Position numbers and translations under genes: made by a program. The notes beneath the pieces were generated by a model, which ran no database searches, was not told the DNA's origin, and worked only from the letters and a program-made list of their open reading frames with translations. From Terfezia claveryi (taxonomy: Eukaryota > Ascomycota > Pezizomycetes > Pezizales > Pezizaceae), in NCBI GenBank assembly GCA_015179025.1, contig WHUX01000011.1, forward strand, positions 496,001-560,000: a stretch of 64,000 nucleotides of DNA. The letters run 5' to 3'. Each line of letters starts with the position of its first letter. Within the stretch, counting starts at the first letter, position 1. Below are positions 22,826 to 33,992 of this stretch, piece after piece.

Positions 22826-25196
22826 TCACTCCTCCACAGCTCCTTTCTCCACATCCTTATCTTCAACATCCTCTTGACTTTTCTTCTCCTTTATCACCTT
22901 CTTCTTGTGCTTTGCCGGCTGATTACTCTTTACCGTAGTCTGCAGCTCATGCCTCCCAATAAACGCACTTGCAATCCCACTCACCACCGCCGCTGTAAAA
23001 AAAAACCACCACATACCCTTCATCCCCTGTGCATACGCATCTCTAATAGCCAACCCATCAAATCTAGGTAAGTCCTTGATGCTAGGAACATTTGCCAATG
23101 CACCACCGTGGGAGAGCAAGGCTAGTGCAGCCTCGCTTACCCCCTTTGCGCGTAGAGTGGGGATTTGCTGATCCATGATATTCGAAAAGACCACAAGACC
23201 CAGTGAGATCCCAATTGACGTAGCAAGGTTCCGTAAGAATGCAAATGTGGAAGTAGCAGTAGCAACATCCCTCTGGCTAATCACACTGTGAATGGAAATA
23301 AGTGGTCCTTGAAATAGGGGCCCACATCCAGCCCCAGCTATGATCTGGTACATGGTGATTTTGCCCCAATTAGATGTTCGGTTAAGGTCCACAAATAGCC
23401 CCATGCCGAGAACCATTAGGAAACATCCAACCCAGATTGGCTCTAGGTAGGAGCCGGTTTTGGATATGATATTTCCGTTGACGCCGGCGGTAATGGAGAG
23501 GACGAGGACGAAGGGGAGGATGGAAACACCTGACATGAGGACTGTGTAACCCCGGACAGCTTGGAAGAAGAGGGGGAGGAAGTAACAGCCGCCAATGAAG
23601 ACAAAACCATGGAATACGGCGGTCTGTGTGGGGATTTGTCAGCACCATATCTAGCAGGGGTTTTAGCCGTGGCAAGAACAACGTACAATGTAGCTTGCAA
23701 TATTTGTCCTGTTAGTGAATAGTCTCAATGGCATAATCGGGAGTTTTGCGAACTTCCACTCAACAATGACGAAGACGGCCATGATCGTCAACCCAAGGAT
23801 AAGGAAGCATAGGACGATTGCAGAGTCCCAAGGATGGGAAACCCCACCGAACTCCATTCCAAGGAGGAAGAGTACCGTTCCACCAATAATCAATGCAGAA
23901 CCTTTTCACATAGGTCAGCTTATTATGTCAATCTTTAGTCGGAAAGCTCCGTGGCCCGCGCATGGAGAAAGTAATAAGGACTGGAATCAAGGTGCAACCT
24001 TACCAACCCAATCCACACGTTTGACACCCTCCACTAGTGAGATTGTGGGCGTCTCAAGGTGTAAAAAGATATAAAGTGCTGTCATAGCAATGACAGAGAT
24101 GGGGACGTTGATCCAAAAACATAGCCTCCATGTTACATATTGGGTGAAGATACCGCCTATCAAAACAGGTCAGTGTGCATTTCTAAAAAAAAAAAAAAAA
24201 TTGAGGTTACCTCACCTAAGATGGGCCCAATAGCACTAGCAAATGCCCACGTAAATCCCACAAAAGCTAAGTAGAGACCTCGTTCTCTTACAGGTACCAA
24301 ATCCGAGATGGTTACATTGACAAGCCCTACTAATCCTCCAGCACCACTACCTTGGACTGCTCTACCAACAATAATCATTGTAACCCCTTGTGAAGCTGCA
24401 CAGAGGATACTTCCGACTAAGAAGATGCCGGCTGCAATTAGTAGTACCTGCTTTCGTCCAAATATATCGCTGAATTTGCCCCATGATGGAAGAAACGCAG
24501 CAGCAGGTAATAGATAACTAGTTTTGTGTCAGTTTAGTCCTATAGCGGAAAGGATGTATACATATGAATATGCTAGGCACCACAATAGGATGTACAATCA
24601 GGGTAACGTACGCAGTTCCAATCCAGGTATATCCCGACTTCGAATGGAATTGTTGTGCTATCACGGGAACTGCTGTTGTAACCTGTCATCCGTCAGATAT
24701 TAGCCCATTACTTATAAAAACAAAATAGCTGAAAGGGAAAAGAGTCCTCACAATTGTCTGGTCCATTGCAGCCATCAACACGCACATCTAGACCCAAGGT
24801 CAGGAAACCACCTTCCCACTTCAATCGTTTGGCCCGTAAATTTCATCAACGGTGTGTTCCACATACACATAACGCCAGCACAATGATAGTCTTCTTGCTC
24901 TTACTCAACACATGTCCCGCACTCTCCACCTTCTCAATTCCAGCCATCTCTTCCGTACTAGCAACAATACCTTCTCCTTCCCTCGCAGCTCCCTCCTTCA
25001 CCCCATTAACCTGGTCACTTCCTGCCTGAGTAGGAACTCTGGACATCGATGACGTCTCCTCAGATGATGCAGGGTGGCCATGCTCTTCTGCTTTCCTAAC
25101 CACCTCAACATCCGGTATAGCCATTGCAGAGTAAGTATCCGAGCTGTCGGCACTTGCATCACGAGCTGCCTTGACTCCTCTTCCCCCCTCGGTCAT
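22826..25196 (-). CDS. MFS multidrug exporter, DHA2 type
   Basis: Proton-driven efflux pump of the drug:H+ antiporter-2 family (14 predicted spans) in the plasma or vacuolar membrane; substrate unknown. Seven exons: 24867-25196, 24752-24787 (36 nt), 24613-24683, 24216-24517, 24004-24156, 23687-23901, 22826-23623; 1905 nt, 634 residues. The acidic cytoplasmic N-terminus (about 95 residues) precedes span 1. The DHA2 motif MDQTIVTTAVP is formed across an intron. SDIFGRK is the loop 2-3 motif A, GRAVQGSGAGGLVGLV covers motif B and span 4, and [23 protein letters not shown] is the span 5-6 motif region. The last span is followed by a Lys/Glu-rich tail. The start is the ATG at 25196; the frame is open a little further upstream but without an ATG. 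Confidence 0.93.
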
Positions 25197-26428
25197 TCTC
25201 TTCGCTTGTTGGTTCGTCAATGTAGAAATCGAAGTGGCAATATATGGCTGGTGGTGCCTAGTCTGCCGCAGGATGGTAAATTAACGTTCCTTTTCGATGT
25301 CTAGACGAAAAAGACCCGATATATTGACTGAGGCCCCGCACTAGTCTGGTTGGGCACAAGCGCCGCACCTTCTCTCAACAGAAAAATAAATAGACATTAT
25401 CTATCCCATGGGGCTTGCACATCCTTTAATATTAGTGGGCATCCCCTGCAAGCAGAGCTCTTACAAACTTATCTCCTGCTCTGGGCCCACTTTAACTTTG
25501 GGAATGCTGGTTACACGAAGGTGCTCTAGACTCCAATATCCTTGATACCTTGATAAAAGGTACTGGTAAAATGAATGCAAATATTAAGAACGGATGGCGC
25601 TCCGTTCGGGCCATTTTTCTGCCCCGTCTCCGATTTTGACCCACAACCAGCTACGCACCTACGCAAGACATTTTTGCTTGTATGCCCCACCTACCAGTGC
25701 CGGGTTTCCCGAATGGCGATGCCTACATACTTGCTAGGTGCGGTAAAGCCAGAATCCTAGGAAACTACTGGGTAAAAAACCTCTCAAAACAAACCGGAGT
25801 ACCCGTGGTGCAAGTCCATGTATACTTGTATGAGTCAAATCAGTAGAAACACTCGTACTCGAAACCCAATGACATGTACAGCGACTCTTTATCCGACAGC
25901 AGCTCAGTATAGTCGTTAGCACGTCGAGGACTTACAAAGCTGGATTGTTGGTCATGATCATGACATCTGGAGCCTTTAGCAATTCGACATTAGGTTTGGT
26001 CATTGACCATATTTTATGACATTGGTCTTGGCATCAAGGAATATTAATTAAAGTGAGGTGAATATTTCTTTTCCGACTACTTAGGGAGGTTAGCCTGGTT
26101 GAAGATTGTTAGCGTGGTCGCCAACTAGACTACCATCCAAAGCTTAGTAAGCGCTCGGGCCCGCCTCATCCAATCGAACAACTCAATTCGTAGTATAGTT
26201 TGCCTGTCTGGTTGGTAGTTTGCCATGATCTGCAGCAAGAACATGGGACCCTGTCGATCCCGTTCGCTAGCGCTGAGACACGGTACTCATCGTAACTCAT
26301 CAAGATCGCCGCTTCCCGGGAGTCGGAAACGGCTTGCCTACCGAAATCTGATAACAACGTCCACAGGCGGGACTGCAACTTATGTAGCCTCGTACCCCCA
26401 ACCGCCATACCACTACCCCTACAGCAAA
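25197..26428. other. MFS gene promoter and gap
   Basis: About 1.2 kb with scattered open frames of random composition on both strands. No RNA gene or repeat was recognised. Confidence 0.5.
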
Positions 26429-26693
26429 ATGCCGCCCCCCGACGAGAACCTCCAATACGTAGGTACCGCCCTCTATCTACCCAATCTCTCGGACTGTAAG
26501 CCGTTACCTTGATCATCTGATCTAACCTTCAAAGTCCTGTGCACAGGAACTCCAAACCCTGCAACTTGTCCGCGCGACCTTCGAATCTGTCAGGCAGCTT
26601 GTAGATGCGGTACATACCGATGTAGCATCTATGACTGGGAACTGCGAGGCATTTAGCAGTATGTCCGCAGCCTCCATGAAATACTTCAGGTGA
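26429..26693 (+). CDS. Very small spliced gene, function not recognised
   Basis: ATG at 26429 (MPPPDENLQY), donor GTAGGT at 26459, branch CTAAC, acceptor CAG at 26544-26546, then ELQTLQLVRATFESVRQLVD onward to a TGA at 26691; 58 residues. The second exon reads as an amphipathic helix, like many small complex subunits (kinetochore DASH-type or BLOC-type), but I cannot assign it. If a segment of only 30 nt (26690-26719, GT...CTAAT...AG) were also removed, the frame would go on for another 29 codons with protein-like content (DMIDITKRWDEVITLPEVE). That is shorter than any other intron here, so the short form is listed. Confidence 0.4.
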
Positions 26694-29299
26694 TGTATTT
26701 GTGTAATGCTAATTCATAGCTTGGTGGATATGATAGATATCACGAAACGCTGGGATGAGGTTATAACCCTTCCTGAGGTGGAGAAGGGGAAAAAACTGCA
26801 AAGAAACTAGCGTTTGGAAGAACGTAGATGAGATGGTGAACAATGTGAAATGATTTATTTCCTAAATCTGCTCTTATTCATTTCAACCCTTTAATCTTTC
26901 TCATCCCTCCCCCTGCCACATACAGCACATTCCTGCATCCCCAATAAATACCAAGTTAGCCCCAGTCAATTTCTGAACGCTTTTTGTTAGGAGAGGTTGT
27001 GGGCGTGGTGTGAGCGAAAGAGGTAGAGAGGGCGGGAGAACGGAGGATGGACATTTTTGAACTTTTGTTTTAAGAGTATTTTTTTTTCTTTTTTCTTACG
27101 TAGCTATTGTTCTTGTTGATGACGAAGAATGCAATGCCACTGATGATAAGTATGAGGCACCAACTCGTCATCAGCTACCACAATTTATTACCCGATTTTA
27201 CCCGGTATAAACATGTGATGAAGAACATGACGAAACTAAGCGCGTTTAGGTATGTACTATCGTCCAATATATATACATCATGTATACATACAACAAATAG
27301 AATAGATCGCCAATCCTATATAAACACCCCTACTAACCCAGGGAGGGAAAAAAAAAAAAAAAAAAACTGACCTTGTCCCGGCATAATATAACACCTGCTG
27401 GCTCCAAAACTTACCAACCCAGAAATCAATCTCATTTTTCTTATTTTCTCTGACTAGAAGAGCTATCTCAACTTCGGTAGGAAATTTGATAAAAAGAAGT
27501 ATGGGTCTATGCCTTAGTTTGAACGTGAAAGTTGGAAGTAGAGCTAGTGTAGTTCTATCTAGAGTCATGAATATGCGATAGATATAAGTTGACCTAGACC
27601 ACACTATGCTTTAAGGTAAAACTTCTATGCATTCGAGGCTAGTTGCTTGGATCGAAGAGGCCTTCCGTAATGGATGACGCAATTCGTTTGCCGAATTACC
27701 GCTAGACCGTTTTTCAGGGTAATTTGTAATTTGCGTTTTTTGCCCATATCGCAAGGCCGTATAATTTTTTATTAATATGAAGCCGTTGATTATCGAAGTC
27801 TACTTAAAGTCATTAGTTTTATTGGCAAGTATAATTTGTAGTAATGCTAATTGCAATTTAAACTAAGGACTTCTTATAATCAAGTTCTATAGTTTGAGTT
27901 CAGGATCCACAGTACTTCAAATATAAAGTTATAACATACCTACTTTACTAAAAAAGGAAATATAGACCTACTAGGTGAAACAAAAATATGGGCAAGTTTT
28001 ATCTTTGTCTCTCATATAAGTACAATTATATCTTCTGGAACTCCTATCCCCCATAATTAAAGTCTAACCTTTTACTAAAAATCTGTGATAACAGGGCTAG
28101 CTAGAAAAATCTAATCGTATACGAGGGTCTGATCGAGACTAATACACCTTGACATTACATTTACTCCAAAGAGGTAGGTTATGTATACATCAACCAATGT
28201 ATGAATCTGAGGGTCATTACCCTCCAAAGGGGTGTGTGAAAGCCACTTTACTAGAACAAACCCCCCCCTCAAAAAAAAAAAAAAATTCTACTTCAGAGAA
28301 TAATACCTTTCCTAAATATCCATAATTTATTGCTGATACAAATACACCCCCCAAAAAAAAATCAGCTATGTATGTTTAGAGAGCTTCTAGTTCCTTTTGC
28401 TGCTATTGGGAAACCGGGTAAGCGACCTGTATACTTGGCACGCCCCCCACTTCCCCAATGCTATGCAATTTTATATTGCTTATAAAAGTCCCTCGAAACT
28501 GCTCCATATCATACGCCTAGTAACTAATTGGGAGGAAAGGGGGGAAGCCCACAAATGAATCAGAGCAAAAATGCACCTTATACCCTCCCCCAAACAACCG
28601 CTGACATATACTGCCTTTATAACCACCCTATCCAGGCTGTAACCTCCTCTGATAGGTACTAAAGATCACTCAAGACCTATATACCGTAAGAGAATACAAG
28701 TTTGCTAGCCTATATCTTGCTCTCCTATACTAGTATCTCACATACTTCGAGTCGATCTCTGGTCTATCCCAGTCCTCTTACGCTGAAACCCCGTACCCCC
28801 GCCATCAACCCCACCATCAGCCCATCAACAAAATAACAGTTCGACAACTAAACACCCCGTATCATTTATTCAACTCTCCCTCTGTCATGAATCTCAATAA
28901 GCAACCCATTCGATCATAAATGTCCATTGGCTATCCGCCATCATCACCCATTAAAGTAAAGTAAGCAAAGAGGAAATATATACATCATGGCCCGTCGCGA
29001 CTGTAACCAATACCTATACCTACCTGTGCCCCACCACTATACCCATACCATACTCAACCAATACTCGTAAAGGGTGTTGGAAGCGATAGCCTAATAGCTC
29101 AACAGCTCCACCGCGGTTCACCCGCTCGACAGCTCGATTGCTCGCTCCCGCATAAAACGCCAAATGCAAGATAAACAAAAACACAAAAAAAAATATATCA
29201 GAGCCAAATTTTGCACCCCAACGGCTCCTTCAAATCGCCCCCACCACCTACGCCCACTACCACATTATCATTCACATTACCACCCTCCCGGCCCAGCCC
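26694..29299. other. Gene-poor AT-rich region
   Basis: About 2.6 kb with A, T and C homopolymer runs (for example an A run at 27349-27366 and AC-rich runs around 28259-28285). The minus-strand frame at about 27070-27170 encodes a 33-residue hydrophobic peptide with a Lys-rich end, too short to call. No tRNA, rRNA or transposon sequence was recognised. Confidence 0.5.
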
Positions 29300-30241
29300 C
29301 TAACCAAACCTCCTCTTGATCTCCCCCTCCAACAGCGGTGTAATCTCATCGCTCGTCCTTCCCTTCACGGTCCACAAAACCCCGGCCTTATCGTAATGCT
29401 CCAATAGCGGCTCCGTCTCCCTCCTATACGCCTCTAACCTCTTCTTGAATGTCTCTGGGAAGTCGTCGGATCTACGTGTGAGAGGTTCGCCTGTGACGTC
29501 GTCGATCCCAGGGGCCTTGGGGGGGTTCCAGGTGAGGTTGTAGATGCGGCCGGATGGGGTGTGCTATACATTGGTTAGCTAGGAGCTGATGAGGGATTGG
29601 TAGTGGGTTTGGGATGGGAGCTCACCACAAGGCGATTTGATATCCTCTGGATAATGACTTCCGATGGGACATCGATGTTGACGACTAAGTTCATAGAGAC
29701 CTCCTCGTCGAGTTTTTTTGCTTGCCCTTGCGTTCGGGGGAATCCGTCAAGGAGGAAGCTAGCAGAGGGTAGGTCTGAGGAGTTCGATGGGGATGAGGCA
29801 GAGGAGGGGGAGGCGGAGATGAGTCCTGCGGCATGGGTGGGCTTGGACTCGAGGTACCCGCGGCGAGAGAGCTCCCCAACGATGAGCTTGACCATGAGGG
29901 AGTCATGGACTAGGCCACCATTTTTCATGATGGATTCAGCTTCGAGACCTACATCAGTGCAGAGAGGTTAGCTAAAGGTACTACCAGATGTGCCCATCAT
30001 CATCATCATCATTCTTCTCAGACTGAGGTTGGGATTGAGATGTGTGTTTGAAAGTTATACCTATAGGAGTTCCCGCTCGAACATTTTGCCTGAGCAGGTC
30101 CCCCGAGGAGAGGGCGGTGAGCTGAGGATAGCGGTTAAGGACTCGAGTGGTTTGAGTGCCTTTTCCACAGCCTGGGGGGCCAACGAGGATTACACGGGCG
30201 GCTCTACGGAGCCTTGCGGCGATGGTCGTGGGGATAGACAT
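29300..30241 (-). CDS. ADK2: Mitochondrial adenylate kinase (GTP:AMP phosphotransferase type)
   Basis: Transfers phosphate between a nucleoside triphosphate and AMP, probably in the mitochondrial matrix. Three exons: 30061-30241, 29626-29948, 29300-29563; 768 nt, 255 residues. The short basic N-terminus MSIPTTIAARLRRAARV leads directly into the P-loop GPPGCGKGTQ (about residues 22-31). Then come the AMP-binding part (ALSSGDLLRQNV, GLEAESIMKNG), LLDGFPRT, the LID region RIYNLTWNPPKAPGIDDVTG without zinc-binding cysteines, and EPLTRRSDDFPETFKKRL. An insert of about 20 residues rich in Ser, Ala and Pro (ASPSSASSPSNSS) before LLDGFPRT is not usual for the family. It is divergent from the SRRM1-like gene. 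Assignment to ADK2 rather than ADK1 rests on the LID sequence. Confidence 0.92.
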
Positions 30242-30894
30242 TGGGATGGTGGGCCTGCTAGAGTGAAAAGAGTGATATATGTACGATAACGTTAATGAGA
30301 GGGATGCAAGCTACGGTGGGGGGAGCTTGATGTGGCTGGGGATAGGAAGAGGTGACAGGTTCTCTGCGGGTCAATCAACGGGTCGAAGGTTTGCTCGCTC
30401 GCTCGTCGACTCGTTAGTTCCTCAATTGCCAAAGTACGCCGGGCAAACGAAATGCTGCTCGACCCGAAAAACGAACTCGTAGGGCCTGGACTTCTATAAG
30501 CTGCGGTTGTAAATACCCAGGGCCGCGTGTGGCAGTAGATGGAGCACCCGTGATGCGACCAAACAAGCCGAAAACAAATCAATTTGGCGGGGGAAATGCA
30601 ATGGCAGATGCGGTGGGGGGAACAGCAAAAAAAGGTTGAAACACATCTCGCTTATCCTGGCAGCATGCGGGAAATTTCGGGACCAGTTAGTTGTTGGGGC
30701 CAGGCGATGCGGTCAGCACTTTATCATGGGCTTGTAAGACACTACACGTCAGACTGTACTGTGACTTAACGGGAATTGTATATAGATATGAATACCTATG
30801 AATAATGAAGCACGGTACTCTGAATCTGCCCATGATCCCCCGCAGCGGAGTATTCGCCTTTGCAGTTGCCTATATTACAGCACTGCAGAGTATG

Positions 30895-31139
30895 TACTCC
30901 GTACTAGGGACTCGAGTTATTCGCTAGCGTAATTTCAATGTGAGCTGCATACCCGGTATGTAGTGGGCCAAGCCAGACTAGTGGCTGCTGTATGCTCGAC
31001 AAATCTAAACCTGTTGGAGAGGCAGATAGCAGATCGCATTCTTCTAGTGAAGTTCCTTAGTTAAGCTCAACAGAAACAACTATCTTGCTATGCAGCTCAC
31101 ATTGAAATTAAGCTAGCGAATAACTCGAGTCCCACGGTA
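30895..31139. mobile_element. MITE related to the pogo-type element at 62-64 kb
   Basis: Inverted ends near 30905-30951 and 31089-31139 share CTCGAGTTATTCGCTAGC followed by TTAATTTCAATGTGAGCTGC. The interior (GTGGCTGCTGTATGC, ACAAATCTAAACCTGTTGGA, AAGCTCAACAGAAAC) matches the 242-bp element at 63739-63980. The outermost bases differ from that copy and the left end has a small insertion. It has no coding capacity. It lies in the 30242-31659 gap between the divergent ADK2 and SRRM1-like genes. Confidence 0.85.
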
Positions 31140-31227
31140 CCGGTCTACGAGAGGCTTGTGCCAACCAGACTAGGTATCGGTACAGTAATATGTAAGTACT
31201 TAGTCAGTGAACTAATGTCGGTTGCTA

Positions 31228-31302
31228 TGTCTAATACTAATTCTGCCTAAACCCACATCCTATTGCATAGTGAGTATGTCTAGGCAGAATTAGTATTAGA
31301 CA
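31228..31302. repeat. Perfect 22-bp inverted repeat
   Basis: Arms 31228-31249 and 31281-31302 (TGTCTAATACTAATTCTGCC at the start of the left arm) are exact inverse complements with a 31-bp loop. This is either a tiny fold-back element or a hairpin former next to the MITE. Confidence 0.8.
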
Positions 31303-31309
31303 CAGATGA

Positions 31310-31480
31310 AGTTCAATATATGTATACAGTACAGTATACAACTAAGTACAGTACAGTTCTTATATTACATCCAGTCCAGTACTTTACAGTTGTATAGAGT
31401 ACATACAGTAACTACAGTACTGTACATATAAATGTAGATATATATAAGAAGTATATACAGTCTCATGCCAAGACTCTAGT
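31310..31480. repeat. Degenerate TACAGTAC-type low-complexity stretch
   Basis: Many overlapping copies of the short palindrome-like words GTACAGTAC, ACAGTA and TATACA in an AT-rich setting. It lies directly upstream of the SRRM1-like promoter. Confidence 0.6.
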
Positions 31481-31659
31481 CGATCGCATAGTCCCGCCGC
31501 CAAGCTCCTCATATATCGCAACCGCGCTGCTTACTCACAAGCTAGGCCAGACCGGCTGGTGAAATCTCGCTCACCAACTCTGCCGAGTTTCACAAGCGAA
31601 ACGGGGGTAAACATCGCACCACATCCCCCAATTCTTCCTTTAAACCACATATCCTCACA

Positions 31660-33613
31660 ATGCCCGATGTTGATGTACGCCACCCTCTCTCTCCGGAGGC
31701 CCCCTCCCTTCCCCCCACCCCAACAGTGCTCCTGCTTCGATGCTGACCCTTCATTACCACAGCAAAAAGTCCTCCGGTCCATCAAGGGCCCACCCGAGTA
31801 TGCAAAAAAGGTGGATATGCAAAAGGTCAATCTCGAAGTCATGAAGCAGTACGTTATGACAACCTGGGCCTCGGCTATATGCAGACTGTCCACATCATTT
31901 TAGAGGCGCATCGGAATAACGCAAATTGCAGGTGGATTTCAACGAGGATCGTCGAAATCCTAGGGACGGAAGATGATGTTGTCATAGATTACGCATTTAG
32001 CCTTCTTGAACAGCGAATGGTGAGTTGGAGCAGGTGCCCCGTCAGAGCCCCATGGGACTGACTCTACCCACGTGTCAGCCCGATCCCAAGTACATCCAGT
32101 ACCAGCTCACGGGCTTCTTGGAGAAGGACACCCCGGCTTTCTGCAAACAGTTATGGAGCCTGCTTCTAAGCGCACAGGATAGCAAGACCGGCGTACCGCA
32201 AGAGCTACTAGAAGCAAAGAAGGAGGAACTGCGCTTAGAGAAGGTGCGACGACATTCTTTCCCACGAAACCATACAATCTCTAACCAGCGTCTACAGGCT
32301 GAGAACGAGCGTGCAGTAGAGGAGCTACGTCGAAAAAGTGAGGAGGAAGAAGCAAAAAGTCGTCAGCTGGACGAAACTCGCCAAAGGGAGCGCGATGAGC
32401 GACGCTTCGGTCGAGGTGGAGGTGCGACTGGCCGTGGTGGTGACAGACGTTCCCCACCTCCCCCACCACGCCGAGACTCCTACAGACGCTCACCATCCCC
32501 ACCCCGCAGACGCCCACGAGACGACGATTCTTACCGAGGAGGTGGCTTTGGACGCCGCGATTACTCCCCTCCCCGTGGTAGTGGTGGTGGACGCATGAGG
32601 GACCGCACAGACACGTACATTCCGTCGCGAAGAGGCCATCGACGTGATTTTGACGACCGTGGAGACAGGAGAAGATCCCGCACCCGGTCCAGATCGCCCC
32701 CATCCCGCCGCCGTGGTGGCCGTGGTGATCACTACGAGTCCGGCAGACGTAGACGCTCACCGTCATATGCTAGATCACCCCCGGCCCCCCCCCGGCGAAG
32801 GTCCCCCTCATACGGTACTCCGAGGAAACGCGGCCGTGACAGACGCCGATCCCCAAGCCCCCCTGGCTCCTCCCGATCGGCGTCCCGCTCCTCGTCCTCG
32901 TCTCGAGTGGAATCACGCTCTCCAACCCCGGGCCCACGACATCACAAAGGTGACGGGCGAAGAAATCGTTCCCGATCAATCTCTTCCGACCGAGGTAACA
33001 GGCGCAGTGGTGGAGGAAACCGGCACAGACAATCACCTTCTTACCCAAGTCGAGCACATGCTGATGAGAACAAGGCCAGACGTGAGAGAAGCCGCTCCGA
33101 CAGTCGCATCCGCAGCAGGAGCCGCACACCTAGCCGGACACGTTACCGCAGCCAGAGCGGAAACCGTAGCAGGATCCGCCATCATCGGGAGAGGAGCCGC
33201 GAGCGGAGTAGGGAGCACAAGAATAGAAGGGAAAGACCTCGTAGTAGGGATAAGGATAGTGACTATAAGTCACGTGACGTGATGGAGTCTTCTAACTTGT
33301 CGGTCCGCGTAAGAGATAAAGACGAGGGGCGCAAGTCGAAGGAGAACGGTGCATCGGCATCGTCAAAAAGTAAAGACGAAGGCCCCTCGCCAGGATCAAA
33401 GAGACGTAGATCGGAGAGCCCTACCGAGTCACGTGGAAAGCGGGAAGTCGAAAATACAAGTGAGCAGGTGAGTCTATGCGTAATGCCAATTTAGAGGGAT
33501 ATCTAACATGCTGACCGGGCTATGCGTAGCTGAAACTGCGAGAAGCATTGCTCCGGGATAAAATCAAACGATCAAGGAAAAGTGATGTAAACCAGTCCAG
33601 TTCCGAGGCCTAG
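31660..33613 (+). CDS. PWI-domain, Arg/Ser-rich splicing factor (SRRM1-like)
   Basis: Nuclear pre-mRNA splicing coactivator related to SRm160/SRRM1. Six exons: 31660-31674, 31763-31848, 31932-32019, 32079-32243, 32298-33467, 33530-33613; 1608 nt, 535 residues. The PWI domain fills about residues 5-110: VLRSIKGPPEYAKKVDMQKV, WISTRIVEILGTEDDVVIDY, then YIQYQLTGFLEKDTPAFCKQ. A charged helix (RAVEELRRKSEEEEAKSRQL) leads into a long RS/RD domain with repeated RRRSPS and SRSRS elements, the usual phosphorylated part of SR proteins. The 54-nt intron 32244-32297 is a multiple of three and has no stop, so its retention would add 18 residues. The tail LKLREALLRDKIKRSR is conserved in fungal members. 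Confidence 0.9.
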
Positions 33614-33992
33614 GAGCAGTATGCCCGCGTGCTATATCAAACGAAACTCCTTATCACAAAAACTCCATACACAAGCTAGAATATCAGCAACTTTCTTTCC
33701 TATCCCACACCCCTCTTTCATTAGGCTTCTTTATGAAAACTGGCAATGCTACTGAGAGCTATTTAGACTCGACTCTCCTTGTCCCCCCCAAAAAATTTGC
33801 GTTGTGTTCCAGGTTGTTTGTTGGTGTCTTTCTCCTACTATGCTGTAACTTTAGCTATTTCTTTTCTTGCTCATCATTGAGCTATTCCCTCCTCCTAAAG
33901 GTATCAAACGGCGAACCTTGTTGCACGAATGAAAAAACTGAACCTACTACCTCATATGCACCCACCCACCTGCTAGTGCTGCTTCTCCTCTT
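33614..33992. other. Short convergent gap
   Basis: A 379-bp gap between the ends of the SRRM1-like gene and the kinase-like gene. It is T- and C-rich, and no feature is seen. Confidence 0.5.

Noticed and set aside
27070..27170. Minus-strand 33-codon hydrophobic peptide with a Lys-rich end
   Set aside because: Too short and without conserved context; could be chance in AT-rich DNA.
28259..28360. Alternating C and A runs, first thought to be a CRISPR-like or telomeric array
   Set aside because: Only homopolymer tracts; no regular unit or spacer structure. No CRISPR array is expected in a fungal nucleus.
32281..33282. Long alternative-frame openings on both strands in the RS domain of the SRRM1-like gene
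   Set aside because: Arg/Ser codon repeats keep other frames open; the PWI-linked frame explains the sequence.
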